A stretch of DNA of 64,000 nucleotides from Paraburkholderia sediminicola (GTDB lineage: Bacteria > Pseudomonadota > Gammaproteobacteria > Burkholderiales > Burkholderiaceae): assembly GCF_902859805.1 (NCBI RefSeq), contig NZ_CADIKC010000002.1, positions 62,001-126,000 on the forward strand, given 5' to 3'. The translations under genes were made by a program, and so were the position numbers. The notes beneath the pieces were generated by a model. It was not told the origin of the DNA, did no database searches, and was given only the letters and a program-made list of their open reading frames with translations. Shown one piece after another: positions 44,224-53,198 of the stretch (the first letter of the stretch is position 1; each line of letters opens with the position of its first letter).

Positions 44224-44623
44224 CAAAAGAAAGCGGCTCAAACCACTCCTGCTAAGTGGGTGCCGTAGTTTGCCTAGGGTAGTGGTGCATCTGGAATCTG
44301 GGGGCGTGCACCTGCAGGCGCTTGTGACAAGGGTGTCATTCTTCCGGCGGCGCTTCGCGCGCCGACGCGTCGTTCTTAACACCGTTTGGTTTTTTCCCCT
44401 TCTTGCTTTTTCCTGCGCGCGTTGTTTTCGTTTTCATCCCGGATTGTTTGCTCCTACTTCAATTCAATAGTTCGGATCGCAAAGGGTTTGCGGTTGGGTT
44501 TCATCTCTCCTGCGGGTGCTCCATCGGGGTTTCCGATTGGTGCCATCAGAATTCCTCGCTTTGCAAAAAGTATTGTCCGGAAAATCATGCGTCGGCCACT
44601 TGCCAAACCATTCCGGAGATCTT
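44224..44623. other. Intergenic region before the porin
   Basis: About 400 bases without a supported gene. It holds the porin leader, with CCGGAGATCTT as ribosome site at the right end, and a GC hairpin at about 44344-44363. Small frames here show no family character and no suitable start context. Confidence 0.4.
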
Positions 44624-45769
44624 ATGAAAAAGAAAGTCCTCGCCGTCGCCCTGGTCGGCGCTGTCGCCTCCCCCGCTTTCGCGCAAAGCAGCGTGACGCT
44701 GTACGGAGTCATCGACGAAGGGATCGACTATACAAATAACGTCGGGCACGGTAGCGTCGTGGAACTCGCCAGCGGTTACGCTCAAGGCAGTCGCTGGGGC
44801 TTGAAAGGCTCGGAAGATCTCGGCGGTGGTCTCAAAGCAATCTTTCAACTCGAAAATGGCTTCGATCTGAATTCCGGTCGACTCAATCAGGGTGGGCGCA
44901 TGTTCGGGCGGCAAGCCTATGTGGGGCTGAGCAGCGATCGCTTCGGCTCCGTTACGCTAGGCCGTCAATACGATTCGGTCGTCGACTATCTCGCGCAAAC
45001 TACCGCCAATGGCAATTGGGCCGGCTATCTGTTTGCGCACCCGTACGACAATGACAACACCGATAACTCGTTTCGTGTCGATAACACCATCAAGTACGCC
45101 AGCCCGGATTTCTCGGGGTTTCAGTTCGGTGGCACGTATAGCTTCAGCAACGATACGAATTTCGCCAACAATCGTCAGTACAGTTTCGGCGCTCAATACG
45201 CAAACGGCGGTCTGCTGGTCGCCGCGGCCTATTTGCAGGCGAATAATCCCGGCGTGGGGTCGAACGGTGCAATTACCGCCAACGACGCAAGCTTCATCGC
45301 CGGCCGTATGCGCGTGTTCGGCGGCGGGATCAACTACACGTTCGGTTCAGCGACCGTCGGTTTCGCGTATACCAACTCGAACTACAAGGATCCTACCGGT
45401 AATGGCTATATCGGCATCCCGCTCGCCGCGAACGGCGTTCAGCTGAACACGCTCAAATACCAGAACTTCGAAGTGAACGGAAAATACCAGATCACCCCCG
45501 CGTTCTTTGTCGGCGCGCAGTATGTCTACACGATAGAGACATACGATGCCTCCACCGGCAGCGTGAAGCCCAAAATTCACTCCGTCGGACTGATGGCGGA
45601 CTACAACCTGTCCAAACGCACGGACGTCTACGTTCAAGGCGAATATCAGAAGGTCGCCGGCAGTTCAACCAACTCGATTCTCGACGACGCATTCGTCCCA
45701 GGCACGCAGTCTCCCTCGTCGACGCAGAATCAGGTCGTGGCCCGCGTGGCGCTTCGTCATAAGTTCTAA
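44624..45769 (+). CDS. Outer-membrane porin (Burkholderia OpcP/Omp32-type)
   Basis: A 381-residue general porin. The signal peptide KKKVLAVALVGAVASPAFA is cut before QSSVTLYG, the usual start of beta-proteobacterial trimeric porins. Further porin wording: SRWGLKGSEDLGGGLKAIFQLE, GRQAYVGLSSDRFGSVTLGRQYD, and a C terminus ending in RVALRHKF with the terminal Phe needed for outer-membrane assembly. It would form a 16-stranded channel for small anions and solutes. ATG 44624 follows CCGGAG; the frame upstream is noncoding. It is a single gene. Confidence 0.93.
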   Translation: MKKKVLAVALVGAVASPAFAQSSVTLYGVIDEGIDYTNNVGHGSVVELASGYAQGSRWGLKGSEDLGGGLKAIFQLENGFDLNSGRLNQGGRMFGRQAYVGLSSDRFGSVTLGRQYDSVVDYLAQTTANGNWAGYLFAHPYDNDNTDNSFRVDNTIKYASPDFSGFQFGGTYSFSNDTNFANNRQYSFGAQYANGGLLVAAAYLQANNPGVGSNGAITANDASFIAGRMRVFGGGINYTFGSATVGFAYTNSNYKDPTGNGYIGIPLAANGVQLNTLKYQNFEVNGKYQITPAFFVGAQYVYTIETYDASTGSVKPKIHSVGLMADYNLSKRTDVYVQGEYQKVAGSSTNSILDDAFVPGTQSPSSTQNQVVARVALRHKF

Positions 45770-45857
45770 ACGGCGCATCGCCGCGCGCCAACCCGATCTC
45801 TCAAGCCAAACACGGAATGCGTGGTTCACCTTGCATTCCGCTGTCAATCCAGTCAAC

Positions 45858-45912
45858 TTGACTCCCGGCAGATGTGAAGGTAACCTTCGTAGGTAACCTT
45901 CACATCTGCCGG
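45858..45912 (+). promoter_or_regulatory. Promoter plus long inverted repeat overlapping the MarR gene start
   Basis: A TTGACT -35-like box (45858-45863) runs into an inverted repeat with 17-bp perfect arms: left arm 45865-45881 (CCGGCAGATGTGAAGGT), right arm 45896-45912. The repeat ends one base before the ATG at 45914, so it covers the -10 region, the transcription start and any ribosome site. This is the expected layout of strict autorepression by the MarR protein. Confidence 0.72.
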
Positions 45913-45913
45913 T

Positions 45914-46381
45914 ATGTCCAGCAACGACACTCAGCCCACACGGCCCCTCTCCGATCCGGACGCCCTGCACGCAACGGCGGAAGATCTGCGCGTACTTGTC
46001 GGCAAGCTGCGCCGACGGTTGCGCGAAGAAGCACATGTGGGCGATTTCACGCCGTCGCAGGTGCAGGTTCTCGGTCTGCTGGAACGCGAAGGTCCGGCAA
46101 CGGTCACCACGCTCGCGCGCATCCAGGGTATGCGGCCGCAATCCATGGGCGAGACGCTTTCAGTTCTGAAAGCGGCCGGACTCGTGAGCGGCGCACCCGA
46201 CCCGAACGACGGGCGGCAAACCGTTCTCTCCCTCACGCCCGCCTTCCGCAAGAAAATCAAGGCAAGCCGCGCGGCGCGCGAAGACTGGCTATTCCGTACG
46301 ATCCAGACCCGCTTCTCCGCCGCCGAACAGAAACAACTCACGATTGGCGTCGACTTGCTCAAACGCCTCATCGACTCGTAA
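45914..46381 (+). CDS. MarR-family transcriptional regulator
   Basis: A 155-residue MarR protein with a winged helix in the middle (about residues 56-100: LEREGPATVTTLARIQGMRPQSMGETLSVLKAAGLV, then the wing DPNDGRQTVLSLT) and dimerisation helices at both ends. No ribosome site precedes the ATG; the start lies immediately after a 48-bp inverted repeat, so the mRNA may be nearly leaderless. It is followed after 16 bases by the isochorismatase-like gene and then by an exporter, which are its probable targets. Confidence 0.87.
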   Translation: MSSNDTQPTRPLSDPDALHATAEDLRVLVGKLRRRLREEAHVGDFTPSQVQVLGLLEREGPATVTTLARIQGMRPQSMGETLSVLKAAGLVSGAPDPNDGRQTVLSLTPAFRKKIKASRAAREDWLFRTIQTRFSAAEQKQLTIGVDLLKRLIDS

Positions 46382-46397
46382 CGCTCAGGAAAACACC

Positions 46398-46961
46398 ATG
46401 GCCCTCACTACGCTCGACGCAAAGACCGCATTGGTCGTCATCGATTTGCAGCAAGGCATCGTCGCGCTGCCCACCGCTCATCCCACCTCAGAGGTCGTCA
46501 AACGCTCCGTTGATCTGATCAACGCATTTCGCCGCCATGGTCTGCCGGTGGTGCTCGTCAACGTGGCGGGCGGCGCGCCGGGCCGCGCGGAACAGTCGCG
46601 TCCTGCCGGCGACTTCCCCGCCGGCTTTGCAGACCTCGTTCCCGAACTGAATCAGCAGCCGTCGGATCATCTGGTGACCAAGCGCACCTGGGGAGCGTTC
46701 ACGAACACCGACCTCGAAGCGTATTTGCGGAAACAAGGCGTCACGCAAGTGGTACTCGTCGGCGTGGCCACCAGCATCGGCGTCGAGTCCACCGCGCGAT
46801 TTGCACAGGAACTCGGCTTCAACATCACGTTCGCGGTAGACGCGATGACGGACATGAACGCAGACGCTCACACCAACAGCGTCACGCGAATCTTCCCGCG
46901 CCTCGGCGAAACCGGCTCGACGCAGGACGTCCTCGATCTGCTCGAAACATCACGCGCATGA
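46398..46961 (+). CDS. Isochorismatase-fold hydrolase lacking the catalytic cysteine
   Basis: A 187-residue isochorismatase-like protein with Asp16 (VVIDLQQG) and Lys95 (VTKRTWGAF) of the usual triad. At the cysteine position it has Gly128 (GVATSIGVES). The cysteine is needed by nicotinamidase-type amidases; enzymes that cleave isochorismate vinyl ethers (PhzD, EntB) have Gly there. So it is either a non-amidase hydrolase or a different chemistry. CAGGAAAACACC precedes the ATG. It lies between a MarR regulator and an MFS exporter in one probable operon. Confidence 0.83.
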   Translation: MALTTLDAKTALVVIDLQQGIVALPTAHPTSEVVKRSVDLINAFRRHGLPVVLVNVAGGAPGRAEQSRPAGDFPAGFADLVPELNQQPSDHLVTKRTWGAFTNTDLEAYLRKQGVTQVVLVGVATSIGVESTARFAQELGFNITFAVDAMTDMNADAHTNSVTRIFPRLGETGSTQDVLDLLETSRA

Positions 46962-47013
46962 TCATGCGTCTGAACCGCTGCGCGGCGCGAATCGTCCACA
47001 CGGAGATGCCCCG

Positions 47014-48354
47014 GTGAGCGGCACATTCCGTTCGCTGCGTACGTTCAACTACCGGGTCTGGGCCAGCGGCGCAATCGTCTCCAACGTCGGGACATGGATG
47101 CAGCGCACGGCGCAGGACTGGCTCGTGCTGACTGAACTCACGCATCACAATGCCACCTCCGTGGGCATTGTGATGTCGCTGCAGTTCGGGCCGCAAATGC
47201 TCCTGCTGCCCCTAACCGGCTATGCGGCCGATCATTTCGATCGCCGCAAGCTGCTGTTCGCCACCCAGGGGGCGATGGGCACGTTGGCGTTATGCCTCGG
47301 GATTCTCACCGTGACCGGCCTCGTGCAGTTATGGCAGGTCTATGTGTTTGCGGGTTTGCTCGGCTGTGTCACCGCGTTCGATTCACCGGCGCGTCAGACC
47401 TTTGTTTCCGATCTGGTGGGAGAAGCCGATCTGCCGAACGCGGTCGCGCTGAACTCCACCTCGTTTAACGCGGCGCGCATGATCGGGCCTGCTGTCGCGG
47501 GGCTGTTGATCGCCTCAGTGGGCACGGGCTGGGTGTTTCTGATCAATGGCCTCTCCTTCGTCGCCGTGCTCGCTTCGCTGCGGATGCTGCGCATCAGCGA
47601 ACTGAATCTGAAACCGCGTGCGGCGCGCACGCGCGGCAGCTTCGTGGAAGGCTTCAAGTATGTATGGACGCGTCCCGATCTGAAAGCCGCGCTGTTGATG
47701 ATGTTTCTGATCGGGACGTTCGGGCTGAACTTCCCGATCTTCATCTCGACCATGTCGGTCACCGCCTTTCATGCAGGTGCGAGTCAATACGGCGTGCTGA
47801 GCTCGACCATGGCAATCGGTTCGGTCACCGGTGCGCTGCTCTCCGCGCGCAGAGCAAGGCCTCGCATGGCTCTTTTGCTCGGCGCAGCGGCGGTTTTTGG
47901 CGTCGGCTGCACGGTCGCCGCGCTAATGCCGAACTACGTATTGTTCGGTCTGGCGCTCGTCGTGGTTGGCGTGGCGACGCAGACCTTCAACACGTCGACG
48001 AACAGCCTCGTGCAGATCTCCACCGAGCCGGCCATGCGCGGCCGGGTCATCGCGATCCTGCTGGCCATCGCACTAGGCGGCACGCCGCTCGGCGCACCAG
48101 TGGTGGGTTGGGTCGCGGATCACTTCGGCCCGCGGTGGGCGCTCAGCGTCGGCGCGGCATCGGGCTTCGCCGCGGCAATCGTTGGCTTGCTCTATCTGGT
48201 GAGGTATCGTCAGTTTCGCGTGTACGTCGAGGCGGGGCGTCTGCGCTACAGCATTGACGACCCGCGTCAGGCGCCGCCGTATGTCAGTCCTGTCACGGCG
48301 GTGCAGAATGCCGTGTTGCATGAAGCGGAAGAAGATACGTCGGCCGGGGTTTGA
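47014..48354 (+). CDS. MFS exporter (EntS/MFS_3-like)
   Basis: A 446-residue transporter starting with GTG behind CGGAGATGC. Wording such as SLRTFNYRVWASGAIVSNVGTWMQRTAQDWLVLTEL and TAFDSPARQTFVSDLVGEADLPNAVALNS belongs to the MFS_3 group (DUF894), which includes the enterobactin exporter EntS. About 11-12 hydrophobic segments are present. It follows the isochorismatase-like gene by 52 bases and is likely co-regulated by the MarR protein, suggesting modification and export of one small molecule. Confidence 0.87.
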   Translation: MSGTFRSLRTFNYRVWASGAIVSNVGTWMQRTAQDWLVLTELTHHNATSVGIVMSLQFGPQMLLLPLTGYAADHFDRRKLLFATQGAMGTLALCLGILTVTGLVQLWQVYVFAGLLGCVTAFDSPARQTFVSDLVGEADLPNAVALNSTSFNAARMIGPAVAGLLIASVGTGWVFLINGLSFVAVLASLRMLRISELNLKPRAARTRGSFVEGFKYVWTRPDLKAALLMMFLIGTFGLNFPIFISTMSVTAFHAGASQYGVLSSTMAIGSVTGALLSARRARPRMALLLGAAAVFGVGCTVAALMPNYVLFGLALVVVGVATQTFNTSTNSLVQISTEPAMRGRVIAILLAIALGGTPLGAPVVGWVADHFGPRWALSVGAASGFAAAIVGLLYLVRYRQFRVYVEAGRLRYSIDDPRQAPPYVSPVTAVQNAVLHEAEEDTSAGV

Positions 48355-48725
48355 GGGGCGCGGCTCGAAACGCGGCCAAATACAACGAAGCGCAGCATTA
48401 TTTCGTCGAGCAACGCGACCGGCCCGCAGCTATACTCGTGTGCATCATGAAGCCCGCCACACGGTCATTCAGCCGCAGTTGCCACGCCGATCCGGCGTGC
48501 GCACACGCGCGCCTCGCCACGGCGCGCCTCAATCCCCTGCTGAACGTAATTCTCGCTTTCTGGGCGATCTGGCATTGCCGTCACGCACGTCCCCCGTCGT
48601 TCTCTCTGCATCCGCTCGCCTGAGCTGAATCCGACGCCGCCATCCACGGCTCTTCCGATTTTTTCGTCGCTCCGCGCGCCTGATGCGGAGGACGAGGCAC
48701 GCGCCAACGCGCAGAGAGAACCAAC
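48355..48725. other. Intergenic region before the glutamine synthetase-like gene
   Basis: These 371 bases contain a TATACT -10-like box at 48431-48436 and, eleven bases later, an ATG (48447) that opens a 58-codon frame ending at 48623. The frame has no ribosome site, so it could only be translated as a leaderless leader peptide. No terminator or known RNA was recognised. Confidence 0.35.
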
Positions 48726-50090
48726 ATGCGATTCGCCCACGAACAGGAAGCGCTGAGTTTCCTCGAACAGAATCCCGATATCGATCTGATCGAACTCTTT
48801 ATCGTCGACGCCGCCGGCGTGCCGCGCGGCAAGCTGCTTCATCGTGAAGAACTGCTCGCCGTGTATCGCAGCGGACGGCCGCTGCCGAGCGCGATCATGA
48901 ACCTGACCATCAACGGCGACGATACCGAAGACAGCGGCCTCGTCTGGGACGTGGGCGATATCGACTGCCGCGCCTATCCGCTGCCGGGCAGCCTCGTGCG
49001 CCTGCCGTGGCGCAAAATGCCGACTGCCGCCGTGCAGGTTCAGATGCATCCCGAAGAAGGCCTGCCCGCCGGCGTCGCCGATCCACGGCAACTGCTTGCG
49101 CGCATTGTCGACGGTCTGCAAGCGGAGGGTTTCTTTCCGGTAATGGCGTGCGAACTCGAGTTCTATCTGCTGGATGCAAAGCTCGATGCACAGGGCCGTC
49201 CGCAACCCGCACTCGATACCGACGGCCGCCGTCCGCGAACAACCCAGGTGTATGGCCTGCGCGAACTCGAACAGATCGAACCGTTCCTGAAGGATCTCTA
49301 CGATGCCTGCCGCGAACAGAACATTCCGGTACGCACCGCGATTTCCGAATACGCGCCGGGCCAGGTGGAGATCACGCTCGAACACGGCCCCGCGCTTGAA
49401 GCAATGGATCACGCCGTGCGCTACAAGCGCATCGTCAAGGGGGTCGCGAACGCGCACGGCATGAGCGCATGTTTCATGGCGAAGCCGTTCGCCGACGTTG
49501 CCGGTTCGGGCATGCACATGCACGTGAGCCTCGCCAATGAAGCCGGCGACAACCTGTTCGCCGCCGAAGACAAAGCCGGCACGCCGTTACTGCGCCAGGC
49601 CGTGGGCGGCATGTTGCACGGCCTGCTCGACTCGATGCTGATGTTCTGTCCGAACGCGAACTCGTATCGCCGCTTCCAGGCCAACAGTTATGCGCCGTGC
49701 ACGCCGACATGGGGCGTCGATAACCGCACAGTCAGCCTGCGCGTGCCGGGCGGTCCGGCGCCGAGCCGGCACGTCGAGCATCGCGTGTGCGGCGCCGATG
49801 CGAATCCGTATCTCGCTGCGGCAGCTATTCTCGCGGCCTCGCACCACGGCATTCGCGAACGCCTCGACCCGGGCGCGCCGATCGAGGGCAACGGTTATGC
49901 GCAAGCCACCACGCTGCTGCCAACCGACTGGTTGAGCGCCTTGAACGCGCTCGAACAGTCAGACTGGGCAAAGGACGTGTTTGGTGCGAAATTCCTTAAG
50001 GTGTTCCTCGCGATCAAGCGCGCCGAGTACCGGCAATTCATGGGCGAAGTCGGTGAACAGGACTGGCGCTGGTATCTGAACCAGGCCTGA
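48726..50090 (+). CDS. Glutamine synthetase-like gamma-glutamyl ligase (PuuA-like)
   Basis: A 454-residue member of the glutamine synthetase fold. The N-terminal domain (LIELFIVDAAGVPRGKLL) lacks the standard GlnA pattern, as in gamma-glutamylputrescine synthetase PuuA. The catalytic part has the metal-binding ACELEFYLL, EYAPGQVEITLEHGPA, the ATP-site KPFADVAGSGMHMHVSL and RVPGGPAPSRHVEHRVCGADANPYLAAAAILAA. Such enzymes join glutamate to an amine to start its breakdown. The amine is unknown; no puuB, C or D genes adjoin, but a PuuB-like oxidase lies at 27-28.4 kb. Confidence 0.85.
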   Translation: MRFAHEQEALSFLEQNPDIDLIELFIVDAAGVPRGKLLHREELLAVYRSGRPLPSAIMNLTINGDDTEDSGLVWDVGDIDCRAYPLPGSLVRLPWRKMPTAAVQVQMHPEEGLPAGVADPRQLLARIVDGLQAEGFFPVMACELEFYLLDAKLDAQGRPQPALDTDGRRPRTTQVYGLRELEQIEPFLKDLYDACREQNIPVRTAISEYAPGQVEITLEHGPALEAMDHAVRYKRIVKGVANAHGMSACFMAKPFADVAGSGMHMHVSLANEAGDNLFAAEDKAGTPLLRQAVGGMLHGLLDSMLMFCPNANSYRRFQANSYAPCTPTWGVDNRTVSLRVPGGPAPSRHVEHRVCGADANPYLAAAAILAASHHGIRERLDPGAPIEGNGYAQATTLLPTDWLSALNALEQSDWAKDVFGAKFLKVFLAIKRAEYRQFMGEVGEQDWRWYLNQA

Positions 50091-50132
50091 TTGTTTGTCG
50101 CTGCGTGCCGCGTGCACGCGGCCGATTCATTA

Positions 50133-50168
50133 AAAAAGCCGCGCCTGAAAAATCAGGCGCGGCTTTTT
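50133..50168. terminator. Bidirectional intrinsic terminator
   Basis: A 16-bp stem, AAAAAGCCGCGCCTGA with its complement TCAGGCGCGGCTTTTT, encloses an AAAA loop, with T runs on either strand. It lies between the convergent glutamine synthetase-like and mmsA genes and should end both transcripts. Confidence 0.92.
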
Positions 50169-50193
50169 AACTACGGCAATACTGCTCTATCGC

Positions 50194-51717
50194 TTACTTC
50201 GCCACCGGCATCGTGAACTCCGCACCCTTCGTGATGCTATCCGGCCAGCGCTGCATGATGCTCTTGTAGCGCGTGTAGAAACGTACGCCTTCTTCGCCAT
50301 ACGCGTGGTGATCGCCGAACAGCGACCGCTTCCAGCCGCCGAACGAGTGCCATGCCATCGGCACCGGAATCGGCACGTTGATGCCGACCATGCCCACCTG
50401 AATCTGCCGGCCGAATGCACGCGCCACACCGCCGTCGGACGTAAAGAGCGACACGCCGTTGCCGAACTCGTGCGCATTGATCAGCTCGACCGCGCTCGCG
50501 AAATCGGGCACACGCACCACCGCCAGCACCGGACCGAAGATTTCTTCCTTGTAGATCTTCATCCCGGTACCGACCTGGTCGAACAGCGTCCCGCCGATGA
50601 AGAAGCCGTCTGCATTCGTGACCGGATGCGCGCGGCCATCGACGATCAGCTTCGCGCCTTCCGCGACGCCCGAGTCGATATAGCCGGCCACCTTGGCCTT
50701 ATGTTCGGCCGTAACCAATGGACCCATTTCGGCGTCGAGGTTCTCGCCGTTCTTGATCACCAGCGACTTCACGCGCGGCACCAGGCGTTCGATCAGTTCA
50801 TCGGCGACATTGCCCACCGCCACGGCAACCGAGATCGCCATGCAACGCTCGCCTGCCGAACCGTAGGCGGCGCCGATCAGGGCGTCTACCGCCTGGTCCA
50901 GGTCGGCGTCCGGCATCACCACCAGATGGTTCTTCGCGCCGCCGAGCGCCTGCACGCGCTTGCCGCGCTTCGATGCTTCCGTATAGATATATTCGGCGAT
51001 CGGCGTGGACCCGACAAACGACAGCGCCGCGACGTCCGGGTGTTCGATCAACGCATCCACGGCCACCTTGTCGCCGTTCACGACGTTGAACACGCCATCA
51101 GGCAGACCGGCTTCCTTCAGCAGTTCGGCAATGCGCAACGACGCCGACGGATCACGCTCCGACGGCTTCAGCACGAACGTGTTGCCGCAGGCAAGCGCAA
51201 CCGGGAACATCCACATCGGCACCATCACCGGGAAATTGAACGGCGTGATCCCCGCCACTACGCCCAGCGCCTGACGCAGATTCCAGTTGTCGATGCCGCC
51301 GCCGATCTGGTCGGTGAAATCGGTTTTCAACAGATTCGGAATACCGCAAGCGAACTCGACCACTTCGATACCGCGCACCACCTCGCCTTGCGCGTCCGTG
51401 AACACCTTGCCGTGCTCGCGGGTGATCAGCATCGCCAGTTCGTCGTGGTGCCTGTTCAGCAGTTCCTTGAACTTGAACAGAATGCGGGCGCGCTTGATCG
51501 GCGCGGTTTCGCTCCAGGCGGGGAAGGCAGCCTTGGCGGCCTTGACCGCCGCGTCCACTTCCTCGACCGATGCCAAAGCGACCGAGCCGGTCACCTGGCC
51601 CGTGGCGGGATTGAACACGTCCTTGAAGCGGCCGCTGGTCGACGCAGCCGGTGCACCGCTGATGTAATGCCCCAACTGCTGCACCGACAACTTCGCTTGT
51701 TCGTTCACTGCATTCAT
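50194..51717 (-). CDS. mmsA: Methylmalonate-semialdehyde dehydrogenase (CoA-acylating)
   Basis: A 507-residue aldehyde dehydrogenase of the MmsA type. The catalytic Cys292 is in [11 protein letters not shown]; the general-base Glu of ordinary aldehyde dehydrogenases is replaced (QALGGAKNH), as expected for the CoA-dependent family. [17 protein letters not shown] is also typical. It converts methylmalonate semialdehyde to propionyl-CoA, or malonate semialdehyde to acetyl-CoA, in valine, beta-alanine or inositol breakdown. ATG 51717 follows GAGGAACG. No mmsB adjoins. In DMSP degraders the equivalent DddC handles malonate semialdehyde. Confidence 0.93.
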   Translation of the reverse strand: MNAVNEQAKLSVQQLGHYISGAPAASTSGRFKDVFNPATGQVTGSVALASVEEVDAAVKAAKAAFPAWSETAPIKRARILFKFKELLNRHHDELAMLITREHGKVFTDAQGEVVRGIEVVEFACGIPNLLKTDFTDQIGGGIDNWNLRQALGVVAGITPFNFPVMVPMWMFPVALACGNTFVLKPSERDPSASLRIAELLKEAGLPDGVFNVVNGDKVAVDALIEHPDVAALSFVGSTPIAEYIYTEASKRGKRVQALGGAKNHLVVMPDADLDQAVDALIGAAYGSAGERCMAISVAVAVGNVADELIERLVPRVKSLVIKNGENLDAEMGPLVTAEHKAKVAGYIDSGVAEGAKLIVDGRAHPVTNADGFFIGGTLFDQVGTGMKIYKEEIFGPVLAVVRVPDFASAVELINAHEFGNGVSLFTSDGGVARAFGRQIQVGMVGINVPIPVPMAWHSFGGWKRSLFGDHHAYGEEGVRFYTRYKSIMQRWPDSITKGAEFTMPVAK

Positions 51718-51888
51718 TTCGTTCCTCGTGTTCGGGATAGGCCGCAAGGGTTGATCCGCCAACTGTATCGACGGCGCCGGTCATATTCCCGATACAGCAC
51801 AATAAAACCGCGCCTCACTGTATTGTTTTTCACGAGGCAACTGTACTGGCCGGCAAGGCTGGCGCAACGTCAGGAAAAGAGGCCCAAC

Positions 51889-52983
51889 TCAGCGCCATTG
51901 CTCGGTCAATTCATTGGCCAACACCATCTTTTCGCGGACGAGCTCGATAAAATCGGCATCCGCGCTGTTCTGGGCTTTGAGGAATTTCAGCGCCGCGGAA
52001 TGAACGGCTCGCATCGACCGGCCGTCGATCCCAGCCATGCGCGCCGCGCTGCGGCGCGTTTCCTCGACCAGATCGCGCGCGCTGCTGAAGTCGGGTGACA
52101 AGCCGGCCTGCGCCTCGAACCCGGAGCGCAATCCGGCCGCATAGTCACGCGATTGCCCCAGCCTGTCGACGTCGATCATCAGATCGACGCCGTCGGCCAT
52201 GCGCAACACACAGAGAATCCATAGCGCGACGAACGCCCGATACGCGTTATTGCCTTCCGCCGTGCGCGCGTATTGCTCGCACGCCATGGCGTAGGCGTCA
52301 TCCGACGTGGGCACGCCAGGCGGCAAGCTCACGCCGCAGATTTCGATGGCCTGCCTAACCAGTGGCTCCGTCTGGTTCAGACCCAGCACGCGAAAGGGTG
52401 CGGCCACGAAAAACGAATTGCTCCATTGCTGATTGAGCAGCCACCCCGAGGCGAACTGCGATGCGGGATTTCTCAACACGGCCGCGTGCATGACCTGCGG
52501 GAAGGCCTGCTTGAGCCACGGCAGCCGCCCCGACGAACGGCAAAACTTGAAGACCGGTACGCTGCCGTGCTCAGCGGTGCGTTCGCAAAGATTGGCCAGA
52601 TAGGCCTGCAAGGCGGGGAATTCCGCGTCGGGTGCAGGTGCAAAACGATCGGTGCCGAAGCGCTTCCTGTATCCGGCCACGCCGCGCGCGCCCTCCTCCA
52701 GAAACGGCCGGTACTCGTCGAAATACGGCGCGGCCAGCGGCGGGTGTCCGGAGGTCAACGTAGGGCGGGATGCAGAAACGTCGGCGAGGCTCAGATCGGC
52801 GAGCACAGTGCTGAACGGTTCATAGAATCCGGTCACGGAATCGAGTGCGCGCAGACGCGACCAGACCCACGTTCCTGCGCTGCGCCAGCCCGTGTGCAGG
52901 AATACCCCCTGTTTCAGGGCATTTAGTTGCGTGGCGGCGCCCGGACTCGATCCTTGTGACAACGGCATGGGACTTCTCTTCAA
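51889..52983 (-). CDS. Sulfotransferase-like protein
   Basis: A 364-residue protein with a P-loop-like segment near the start (FLHTGWRSAGTWVWSRLRAL, about residues 28-47) resembling the 5'-phosphosulfate-binding loop of PAPS-dependent sulfotransferases. VLRNPASQFASGWL at about 170-183 resembles the 3'-phosphate-binding motif. The rest is divergent, with FEPFSTVLADL and a long helical C-terminal half. It may sulfate or otherwise modify a glycan or small molecule, or be a degenerate relative. It is divergent from a LysR gene. Confidence 0.65.
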   Translation of the reverse strand: MKRSPMPLSQGSSPGAATQLNALKQGVFLHTGWRSAGTWVWSRLRALDSVTGFYEPFSTVLADLSLADVSASRPTLTSGHPPLAAPYFDEYRPFLEEGARGVAGYRKRFGTDRFAPAPDAEFPALQAYLANLCERTAEHGSVPVFKFCRSSGRLPWLKQAFPQVMHAAVLRNPASQFASGWLLNQQWSNSFFVAAPFRVLGLNQTEPLVRQAIEICGVSLPPGVPTSDDAYAMACEQYARTAEGNNAYRAFVALWILCVLRMADGVDLMIDVDRLGQSRDYAAGLRSGFEAQAGLSPDFSSARDLVEETRRSAARMAGIDGRSMRAVHSAALKFLKAQNSADADFIELVREKMVLANELTEQWR

Positions 52984-53198
52984 ATGGAAGCAACAACGAT
53001 TCGACGGAAGGCAGGTGCTGCCCGCCCCACCTGGCTCAACTGGCTCAATTGCACACTAACGTGCACACTTTAGCCGCTCAAGCTATCAGCTTCGTTACGG
53101 ACGTATCAGTCTACCTTGCAGGAACGTCTCGTGACGCACTGGAACAGCGCATCCAAACGCTTTAAGCTGCCAGACTCCCGAACTCATAACTTGCCGCC

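Noticed and set aside
43908..44382. Repetitive Pro/Asn/Lys-rich minus-strand peptides
   Set aside because: They are translations of the tandem repeat, without start context or family.
50305..52098. A 597-codon plus-strand frame opposite mmsA
   Set aside because: Its sequence is the antisense shadow of a clear MmsA gene, rich in R, H and D, with no domain.
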